From positions 1 through 40,376 of the forward strand of contig JAVCDK010000139.1 in assembly GCA_030765865.1 (NCBI GenBank): DNA of 40,376 bases, read 5' to 3'. Positions 10,019 through 17,000 of this stretch are shown here, in pieces (the first letter of the stretch is position 1; each line of letters opens with the position of its first letter). The notes beneath the pieces are model-generated. The model had not been told where the DNA came from and searched no databases. It saw only the letters and a program-made list of their open reading frames with translations. Made by a program: the position numbers and the translations under genes. The stretch is from Candidatus Celaenobacter antarcticus (GTDB lineage: Bacteria > Cloacimonadota > Cloacimonadia > JGIOTU-2).

Positions 10019-11902
10019 TCACCTCATTAAAATAAGTTTCTTCGTTTCTTCAGTATTTCCATTCACCAATAATTTATATAGATACACTCCGGGTTTTAGT
10101 TCATTCCCGTTGCTGTCTTTGCCGTTCCAATATATACTCGCTGCTTCATCTGGTTGTGTCATAACCGAAGGAAGTATTCTCACTAATTCACCCTTCAAAT
10201 TATAAACAGATACTGAAATCATACTTGATGTATCCAATGTGAACTGGAATTGCGTGCTGCCAACTACTGGATTCGGCACATTCTTGAAATTATACACAAT
10301 GGGCGGTTCATTATTGGGAGGATTCACAGAGGGATCCGGAATAGTAATCTGAGCTATCTGATCATACACGTTAGCTATTCCACTATAATCCATGCTCTCA
10401 AGCCAATAATAATAAGTTTGACCAATTGTGAGATTTTCTGCATCTTCGAAATTATAATAATTCGGTTCTGTGGTTGTGCCATTACCGGGAATCATTTTTT
10501 CTGTGAGCATTTCTGAGGATGAGAATTCTTCTTCAGAATTTCTATAAACAAACCAACCCATATTATCTGTTTCTGATTGGGTTTCCCAGTACAAGGTTGG
10601 TATATTTTCTATGAACTGTGCTGTGAAAGTGGAAAGAGTGACAGGGAGGGTTGGATCAGGATTATCAATGAGGCGGGGATAGTTATTTCCAATTCTTTCC
10701 CAGATAGATGTACTCCAACCCCAATCTAAAATTGTATTTCCTGGAGTAATACCTTTCATTTCATCGGTAGTTTTTCCGGTACCACCTTCACTGCTACCTT
10801 GACCAGAGGTTACCGTATTCCAGAACGAGTTGATTACATTGGTAAATGGATCTGCGGCACTATTTTCGCCTACCAGACCGCCAGTGTATGTAGTTCCGGT
10901 GACACTGCCAACGCTGTAGCAGTTGGTAATTGCACCGTAGTTATCTCCTACCAATCCGCCAATATAATAATAACCTTCGACACTACCGGTGGCATATGAA
11001 TTGCTGATAGCACCGGAGTTAGCTCCAACCAATCCGCCGGCATAAGAATTTTCTGAGGGAGAATTGTCCATTACACTGCCGGTAGCGTAACAGTTGCTGA
11101 AATCATCATAATAAGATTCCCCACACAGACCACCGACCCAACCATCAGTACTGTTGACATTGCCGGTAGCATAGCAATTATTGTAGGAGCATTCATCACT
11201 GAACCCTACAAAACCACCGACATCACACTCTCCATCCACGGTAACAGCAGCATGGGAGTTAGTGATAGAGGAATATTCATTATCACCGATAAAACCGCCA
11301 AGGTAGTAGATGCCTGTTCCGGCGGCTGTGACTGTTCCTGAAGTGTAAGAATCACTGATGGTGCTACTCACATTATATCCCACCAATCCACCAACATCCC
11401 ATGCTTCGTTTGCTCCGGTGATTGTTCCGGTAACATAGGAATTGCTGATCGTTGAAGCAGTATTCATGCCTACCAAACCACCGACTTCATCGTTGCCGGT
11501 GATAGTAACACTTTCCAGTTTTATATTAGTGAACGTGGCACCATTCGTATATCCAAACATTCCTTGATAATTCGCAGCACGATTAATATACAAACCACTG
11601 ATGAGATATCCATTGCCGTCGAATCCACCGGTGAATTTGGTGGTGTTGTTTCCAATGGGTGACCAGCCTCCATCGGACCAGCCGGAGGTTGCCGAAGCAT
11701 CAATATCGAATGTTTGGATGTAATACTTATTCCATTGGTCGCTATTTGCAGCAATCCAGTAAAGATTGTTCAAAGTCTCGATTTTATAGGGATCTCCGAT
11801 TGATCCATCTCCGTCAGATGGTGGAGTAGCGGTTTGAGCAAACATACTTCCTGAAATGAAGCAAAACAGACAAAGCATAGAAACAAAAGTAATTTTTTTC
11901 AT
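10019..11902 (-). CDS. Secreted GLUG-repeat surface protein with C-terminal sorting domain
   Basis: Exported protein of about 627 residues. Signal peptide MKKITFVSML...SGSMFAQ. After the start of the mature part (DGDGSIGDPYKIETLNNLYW, a segment repeated in paralogues), GLUG repeats of the form GGLVG-x-I-x-NSYATGSV fill residues about 100-370. From about 420 the shared LPVTLSTFTA module and a FlgD-like sorting domain follow, ending KKLILMR. The C-terminal third is more diverged from the other family members than they are from each other (for example PPIVYNFKNVPNPVVGSTQF), so this copy seems less involved in recent exchange. ATG 11902 has GAAGGAG upstream; the in-frame ATG at 11917 is less well placed. 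The usual GGGCTGAA palindromic terminator is missing downstream. Confidence 0.85.
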   Translation of the reverse strand: MKKITFVSMLCLFCFISGSMFAQTATPPSDGDGSIGDPYKIETLNNLYWIAANSDQWNKYYIQTFDIDASATSGWSDGGWSPIGNNTTKFTGGFDGNGYLISGLYINRAANYQGMFGYTNGATFTNIKLESVTITGNDEVGGLVGMNTASTISNSYVTGTITGANEAWDVGGLVGYNVSSTISDSYTSGTVTAAGTGIYYLGGFIGDNEYSSITNSHAAVTVDGECDVGGFVGFSDECSYNNCYATGNVNSTDGWVGGLCGESYYDDFSNCYATGSVMDNSPSENSYAGGLVGANSGAISNSYATGSVEGYYYIGGLVGDNYGAITNCYSVGSVTGTTYTGGLVGENSAADPFTNVINSFWNTVTSGQGSSEGGTGKTTDEMKGITPGNTILDWGWSTSIWERIGNNYPRLIDNPDPTLPVTLSTFTAQFIENIPTLYWETQSETDNMGWFVYRNSEEEFSSSEMLTEKMIPGNGTTTEPNYYNFEDAENLTIGQTYYYWLESMDYSGIANVYDQIAQITIPDPSVNPPNNEPPIVYNFKNVPNPVVGSTQFQFTLDTSSMISVSVYNLKGELVRILPSVMTQPDEAASIYWNGKDSNGNELKPGVYLYKLLVNGNTEETKKLILMR

Positions 11903-12226
11903 GGTTTCTCCTTCCAAATTTTAATTTTTATTTCAAATCCAATATTTCTACCTTCAATATTAAGAAAAATGAGACGAACTATTTTGGTTCTATTCTCCTT
12001 TTGTAGTGTAATATCGACTAAGAAAATGAGCTTCTTTCCAGCTTTTCTAACAATGACTGTTTGATTTTCTGTACTGTTGGTATTTTAATTTCTTTGAATG
12101 TCAAGAAAATCAAAATATTAATATAAAGGGCTGAAAATGTTCAGCCCCTACTATATTTTCTCTTTACCAAGCCCCAGTTTGCCAAGGCGTAATGTAATGA
12201 AGACTGGTTTAGTGAAGCTTCGTTGC
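11903..12226. other. Intergenic stretch, no gene; terminator and conserved 3' flank
   Basis: No coding region seen. The right half (12125-12226) is the 3' flank of the gene ending at 12227 and is almost base-for-base the same as 138-237, including AGACTGGTTTAGTGAAGCTT. The left half is the leader of the GLUG gene and is plain AT-rich sequence. Confidence 0.6.
12125..12148 (-). terminator. Palindromic terminator-like hairpin
   Basis: GGGCTGAA-AATG-TTCAGCCC (12128-12147), same family as the other hairpins. On the minus strand the T-run after it is short (TTTATAT), so termination may be weak. Confidence 0.55.
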
Positions 12227-13390
12227 CTATCTCATCAAAATCAGCTTCTTCGTTTCTTCTGTTTTTCCATTAACCATTAATTTATAGAAATACACTCCAT
12301 TCTCAAGCTCCTTACCGCTCTCGTCTTTCCCATCCCACATAATTGTATGCTTTGAGGTGACACCGGAATAAAGAGTTTTCACACGTTGCCCTTTGAGATT
12401 ATAAATATTTAAATCAACCATTGCTGTTTCAGTAAGATTGAATGCAATCCTCGTTGAAGTTAATAAAGGATTTGGCTCGTTCTGGAATAGTCCATATCGC
12501 ACTGGCTCAGGTATTAAACCACTACCCGGATCATATTGTTCAGGAATTGTAAGCACTGCCACTTTATCATAATGATTTACCATTCCGCTGAAATCAATGC
12601 TCTCCAACCAGTAATAATACGTGTCTCCTATTTCGGGATTTTCTATTGTATCCTCATAAATATAAGATTGTTGCTGCGTAGTTGTGCCATGTCCTTCAAG
12701 AAATTCCGACACCTTTTCTGATGTAGTAAAATCTTCTTCTATATTTCTATATACAAACCAGCCCATGTTGTCCGTCTCCGATTGGGTTATCCAGTATAAA
12801 GTTGGTGTATTATTTAAGTATTGTGCAGTAAAGTTGGAAAGTTCGACTGGGAGGGTTGGGTCTGGAATTTCTCTCAGTCTGGGATAATTGTAACCAATCA
12901 TTTCCCAGATAGTCTCAAAATTCCAACCTGCATTAGTAAAGGTAGACTGAGTTTTCATTTCAGATGTCGTTTTGCCGATCCCTCCGTAACTTGATGTTTG
13001 TCCGGAAGTTATTGTATCCCAAAAACCATCTCCGTCTTCCTGAATAGGATCTCCCATTCCAACCAGACCCCCCACGCCAGAAGTGCCGTTTACACTGCCT
13101 GTACTGTAGTTATTATTTAATCCGCCCCAATAATTATATCCGAGCAAGCCGCCAATACAATCATTACCGTTGACACTGCCGGTACTATAGTTGTTGTTCA
13201 TTACACCATTACTGTTTAGTCCTACAATACCACCGACTCTATCTGTTCCTGAAACACTGCCTGTGCTGTAGCATTTGTTCAAAGATCCCCCATTAAGTTT
13301 TCCACCCATGCCACCGACATGAACTGTACCCGAAACATTGCAAGTGCAAAAGCAGTTTCTCACAGTTGAAAACTCAAAATCCCCCCCCAA
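12227..13390 (-). CDS. 3' part of frameshifted LamG/GLUG surface protein: GLUG repeats and sorting domain
   Basis: This is the second half of a gene that begins at 14486. Its open frame extends upstream only to a TTG inside the G-tract at 13381-13388, with no ribosome binding site, so it is not an independent gene. It encodes GLUG repeats (NCFCTCNVSGTVHVGG and similar), then LPVELSNFTA and the shared sorting module ending KKLILMR. Removing one G from the eight-G run would give GGIGGDFEFSTVRN and restore one protein of about 753 residues with an unbroken GLUG repeat. The C-terminal region is a patchwork: its 3' flank matches the gene at 238, its last coding part the gene at 2452, and [11 protein letters not shown] the giant gene at 4914. 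Confidence 0.8.
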   Translation of the reverse strand: MGGDFEFSTVRNCFCTCNVSGTVHVGGMGGKLNGGSLNKCYSTGSVSGTDRVGGIVGLNSNGVMNNNYSTGSVNGNDCIGGLLGYNYWGGLNNNYSTGSVNGTSGVGGLVGMGDPIQEDGDGFWDTITSGQTSSYGGIGKTTSEMKTQSTFTNAGWNFETIWEMIGYNYPRLREIPDPTLPVELSNFTAQYLNNTPTLYWITQSETDNMGWFVYRNIEEDFTTSEKVSEFLEGHGTTTQQQSYIYEDTIENPEIGDTYYYWLESIDFSGMVNHYDKVAVLTIPEQYDPGSGLIPEPVRYGLFQNEPNPLLTSTRIAFNLTETAMVDLNIYNLKGQRVKTLYSGVTSKHTIMWDGKDESGKELENGVYFYKLMVNGKTEETKKLILMR

Positions 13391-14486
13391 TACCGCCAGT
13401 ACATTGGCCTCCGCTAATACTTCCAGTTACGGAGCATTTTGTCACAGTGGAATTTTGAATCTGTCCTGCCAAACCACCAATATCAGACAATCCAGTAATA
13501 TCCATATTCGTAAGATTAAGATTTTCTACAGTAGCATTAACCAGGAGGCGAAAAAATCCCTGTTGAAACGTACCAGGACGATTTATTGTAAGCTCGTCAA
13601 TGGTATAATCATCTCCATTGTATGAGCCTTCAAAAGCCCCTGATCCTCCTATGCAAATCCACCCACCAGCGGACCATAGAGAAGTGACCGAAGCATCAAT
13701 GTTTGCTGTTTGAATGTAATATTTGTCAAGCTCGTTAGTTGTTTGAGAAAGCCAATATAAATTATTCAGGTTGGCAATTTGATACGGATCGCCTGAAGTA
13801 CCGAATCCCATAGGTTGAAATACCCCATTGATCCAGGTCAGACTACCGACAAAAGAGCCGTTATAGGAATGAGTGCTATTGTCTGTAATCGTTGTACCAC
13901 TCCCTTCATTCATCCGATAATAGGCCAACAGACCACTTTCGGAACCACTCAGTTCTACATTCATCTTGGCCTGGATCTGTTCTTGCGTTCGCGCTACATT
14001 CCACACACGCAGTTCGTCAATTTTACCATCGAAATAATTATTGCCCCATTTCCCAATATAAAAAGTATTGGAAATCGTATCTAAACTCCTTAGCTGATCA
14101 GTTTTCGGATTTCCGTTTGCATAAAGCTTCACATTCGTTCCATCATAAACCAATGCAAAATGGATCCAGATGTTTTTACTCCCGGGTATTAAAACATCAA
14201 AGTCCTGGCCCCACAACTGAACTACCCACCTGTTATCAATGTCGTTGTGCGTTCTCAGCGTGAATTCACCCAAAATTGAACCCGGTTCACCAAATTGCCA
14301 TACACCACCGTTATCAAATGATCGTGTATAGACCCAAGCTTCAATGGTGCGTGGATTAGCTCCGGTAACCACAACAGCACCACAGTTTACATATTGGGTA
14401 CTTCCACTGAAATCCAGCCCATAGTCCTGAGCCATAAGACTCACTGAAAGAAAAAGAAAAACGACAAAATAAGCGATACTTTTCAT
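13374..14486 (-). CDS. 5' part of frameshifted LamG/GLUG surface protein: signal peptide, LamG, start of GLUG
   Basis: The first half of the split gene. Signal peptide MKSIAYFVVFLFLSVSLMAQ, then a LamG / concanavalin-A-like domain at about residues 20-195 (LDFSGSTQYVNCG, IEAWVYT, WIHFALVYDG, IDELRVWNVARTQEQI). After it comes the usual GTSGDPYQIANLNNLYWLS segment and the first GLUG repeats. Translation runs through the G8 tract into GGIGGGF and stops at once. LamG domains commonly bind sugars; the ligand here is unknown. ATG 14486 has GGAGGA at good spacing and overlaps the stop of an upstream gene fragment (ATGA). Either a sequencing or assembly error, a decayed gene, or an OFF phase of a switchable gene. 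Confidence 0.8.
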   Translation of the reverse strand: MKSIAYFVVFLFLSVSLMAQDYGLDFSGSTQYVNCGAVVVTGANPRTIEAWVYTRSFDNGGVWQFGEPGSILGEFTLRTHNDIDNRWVVQLWGQDFDVLIPGSKNIWIHFALVYDGTNVKLYANGNPKTDQLRSLDTISNTFYIGKWGNNYFDGKIDELRVWNVARTQEQIQAKMNVELSGSESGLLAYYRMNEGSGTTITDNSTHSYNGSFVGSLTWINGVFQPMGFGTSGDPYQIANLNNLYWLSQTTNELDKYYIQTANIDASVTSLWSAGGWICIGGSGAFEGSYNGDDYTIDELTINRPGTFQQGFFRLLVNATVENLNLTNMDITGLSDIGGLAGQIQNSTVTKCSVTGSISGGQCTGGIGGGF

Positions 14487-14710
14487 CTATTCCTCCAAAT
14501 ATTTTTATAAATTTCTTGGTTAGAAGTGTTCGATGCATCAGTATTAGGAATCTTATTATAATGTTTATTATACTTTGTGTTATCTTCCGCAATCCAATGC
14601 AGATTCCCTAAAGTAGTAATTTCATATGGATTGCGGCTTGAGTCATCACCGATTAATGATGATGTGTTTGTTTCTACCGATATTTTTGTGCTTAACATCT
14701 TCTTGTTCAT
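14483..14710 (-). pseudogene. Remnant of a GLUG-family gene (5' fragment)
   Basis: A 75-codon frame with ATG and a GGGAGG site upstream. Residues about 20-62 (GDDSSRNPYEITTLGNLHWI ... NTDASNTSNQ) line up with the start of the mature GLUG proteins (GDGSIGDPYKIETLNNLYWI ... FDIDASATS). The signal peptide is gone or degraded (MNKKMLSTKISVETNTSS), and the frame ends before any GLUG repeat. Its stop overlaps the start codon of the LamG/GLUG gene. Most likely a truncated paralogue left after recombination; a small leader peptide is a less likely alternative. Confidence 0.6.
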
Positions 14711-15030
14711 TTTTTATGCCTCCCAACAAGAATATTACTAATTAAGACTTGCATCAAGGTATATAAAAACATAATTGAATTTGGTGTATTCATTTTTTAT
14801 ATCTATCAAGATCATGTCAAGAAAACCTACCTGCGTTATACATCCTCCTTCATTATATTTCGACAGGGTAAAATTTTTTGATAAATCCAGCTTCGTTTCA
14901 TTTCAGCCTTCTTCATCGCTGTTGATTAGTCTCGACAAATAAAAAAGGGGCTGAAAATTTTCAGCCCCAATATTCATACTTTTTTATACTATTTAATTAA
15001 TTATATAAAGAAATCCCTCGGAAGTATTCA
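14711..15030. other. Intergenic stretch, no gene seen
   Basis: AT-rich. It holds the terminator hairpin at 14939-14968 after the Omp85-like gene. A minus-strand TTGACA-like box at about 14812-14817 could belong to a promoter of the remnant/LamG genes, but I could not find a -10 box at convincing spacing. Confidence 0.5.
14939..14968 (-). terminator. Rho-independent terminator after the Omp85-like gene
   Basis: A perfect 22-base palindrome (14947-14968) with GGGGCTGAAAA as the left arm. On the minus strand it is followed by six T, then ATTT. It lies about 60 bases after the stop at 15031. It is the same hairpin family as behind the sorting-domain proteins, here after an unrelated gene. Confidence 0.8.
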
Positions 15031-16977
15031 TTACTTAAATTCAATGATCTCTGGGGGATTTACCCCGAATCCCGGCAAGTTCAAATCGGGTTTCCCTGAA
15101 AGCGCGAGAGAAATTTTCTTTCTTCCATCAAGATCGGGATAATAGGTTATCTTAAGCTGCACTGTTTTGAACACAAGATCATCGTTCCTCATACGCACAC
15201 CCGCACCGATAGCTGTATATGTTTTATCATGCAATATTTTGCTGTGCACCTCTCCGATAAAACCAATATCCAAAAATCCAAATAATGCAAAACGAAATCC
15301 AATAAGATCCCACGGCGTATATGTTACGCTTTCAAAATTTATTACCAGCCGCTGCTGTCCGCTAGCTTTGGTGTCATTAAATCCCCTCACATTTTCCATA
15401 TTATGAAAATCAATATATAAATAATCAGGTTGATTCAATCCCTTCATATAATCGAATTCAACGAAATTTCTTACCCCATATTCTCCAATTTTATAATGCC
15501 GTGTAAAAAAATGAGCGCTCAAAGATAATACTCCTTCATCAAAGTCTCTTAGAAAGAGTCTATCAAAATAACTTCCAAGCCCTGCTTCCAAATAATAGTA
15601 CAACGCTCTCTTAAAAATAAAATTCCCCTGAGAAAACCGAATTCCTGCATAATATCTTTTATCATAAATTTCCGGATACTCTACACCTCCAATTATCTCG
15701 AGCAAATGTCCATACGGAATATATTCGATCTCACCAAAATCATAAATCAGGTTACTTTTATAAAACTTACTCCTGAGATGATCGAGAGAGAACAACACAA
15801 CAGACCTATCGTAGAATAAAGATCCTAATAATGGATACTTGTAGTAATCATAATGAGTAATTCGAAAGAGTTCAACGAGATATTCTGCTTTCGATGGGCT
15901 GAATACCTTTAGTGGCTCAGCCACACCGGCACAGAAATCACCTTTTAAGTATTCAAGTGGATATTTCATTAATGTGCTGTCATCGGGACTATGATGGTAA
16001 TATGTATTGATCCTCTCCAAACCAATCCCTCCCGCAATATTTATTTCAGGAGGAATATAATTTCTATTGAACACAAAACCATAACGTTCTTCGTGTTCCG
16101 GATGTGAATAAAATAATTCTCCGGAAATAAAAGTATCTCCTATATGATAAATTTTATACAGCGCGTCCTGAATATAGACCTTCTCCTTCTTTTCTCCGTC
16201 ATAAGCAATAGTAGTACTTGCTTTATGACCCAGTCCAACGATATTCAAATTATAAATTTCAAGGTCACAAGAATGGAACGAAGAAACTCCGGGATTACCT
16301 CCGATAGGAAACTTATCTTTCGTTAAAACAACGACATCAACATATTCCGGTTTATTATAGCAGTTGTAAATTTCAAAATATACATCATTTATAAATAGGA
16401 GATCGTACAAAATTTTTTCGTTCTCGGCTAGTACTGCCGGATTGAGATGATCTCCTTCCCTGAATAACAGAATATTTCTGATAACCCTTTTTCTCGTATC
16501 AACATGCATTTTATCAGCAGTTTTCTGCGCCCATTGCACGATTTTAATATTAGTATCAGACTTCTGGAAAATGGGTATGCTTTCTATGTATATGTTACGA
16601 ATTATTTTATCCTTGTACGGAAGAAACTGAAACTCACTTTTTTCAAGCTGGTAGAGCTTGTTTATATCCCCTTTTCCTTTTTTAAAAGCAAAGTTGAAAA
16701 TCTGCTTCGCGATATTTGATTTATCAGCTTCACTCTGCATCGTATCATAAAACTGATCAGTACTTTCAGTATCTTTCTGAACAAAAAAAGGTATGGAATC
16801 TGTAATGATAAATGTCGTGTCATGGGGTACTATCCAGCAGGAGTCACCAATTTGAAGAATATCACCGGCTTGAAGTTCCAGAATGAAATCGCTGTGCTTT
16901 TGGTCAGCTGAAAGACTGCAAAATAAACTGAATAGTACGAAACAAAACAGAATAATAGTGTGAGAGGTTTTATTCAA
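15031..16977 (-). CDS. Omp85/BamA-like outer-membrane protein
   Basis: Predicted outer-membrane beta-barrel of about 648 residues. A signal peptide (NKTSHTIILFCFVLFSLFCSLSA) is followed by a poorly recognisable soluble region, then a POTRA-like segment (VIRNILLFREGDHLNPAVLA ... ILYDLLFINDVYFEI ... VDVVVLTKDKF) around residues 120-215. The C-terminal two thirds are barrel-like, with a late GAGVRMRNDDLVFKTVQLKI stretch typical of Omp85 relatives. Only one POTRA is evident, against five in BamA, so this is a short paralogue, not the essential assembly factor. No ATG is usable; the TTG at 16977 has GGAG six bases upstream and opens directly into the signal peptide, better than the TTG at 16989. 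It begins 23 bases after the gene ending at 17001, so both likely share a transcript. Confidence 0.75.
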   Translation of the reverse strand: MNKTSHTIILFCFVLFSLFCSLSADQKHSDFILELQAGDILQIGDSCWIVPHDTTFIITDSIPFFVQKDTESTDQFYDTMQSEADKSNIAKQIFNFAFKKGKGDINKLYQLEKSEFQFLPYKDKIIRNIYIESIPIFQKSDTNIKIVQWAQKTADKMHVDTRKRVIRNILLFREGDHLNPAVLAENEKILYDLLFINDVYFEIYNCYNKPEYVDVVVLTKDKFPIGGNPGVSSFHSCDLEIYNLNIVGLGHKASTTIAYDGEKKEKVYIQDALYKIYHIGDTFISGELFYSHPEHEERYGFVFNRNYIPPEINIAGGIGLERINTYYHHSPDDSTLMKYPLEYLKGDFCAGVAEPLKVFSPSKAEYLVELFRITHYDYYKYPLLGSLFYDRSVVLFSLDHLRSKFYKSNLIYDFGEIEYIPYGHLLEIIGGVEYPEIYDKRYYAGIRFSQGNFIFKRALYYYLEAGLGSYFDRLFLRDFDEGVLSLSAHFFTRHYKIGEYGVRNFVEFDYMKGLNQPDYLYIDFHNMENVRGFNDTKASGQQRLVINFESVTYTPWDLIGFRFALFGFLDIGFIGEVHSKILHDKTYTAIGAGVRMRNDDLVFKTVQLKITYYPDLDGRKKISLALSGKPDLNLPGFGVNPPEIIEFK

Positions 16978-17000
16978 TATTTGCTCCAAAGATTAATAAA

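Noticed and set aside
12227-13390. 3' half of the LamG/GLUG gene as an independent gene
   Set aside because: The only start is a TTG inside a G-run with no ribosome binding site or signal peptide, and one base restores fusion to the upstream half.
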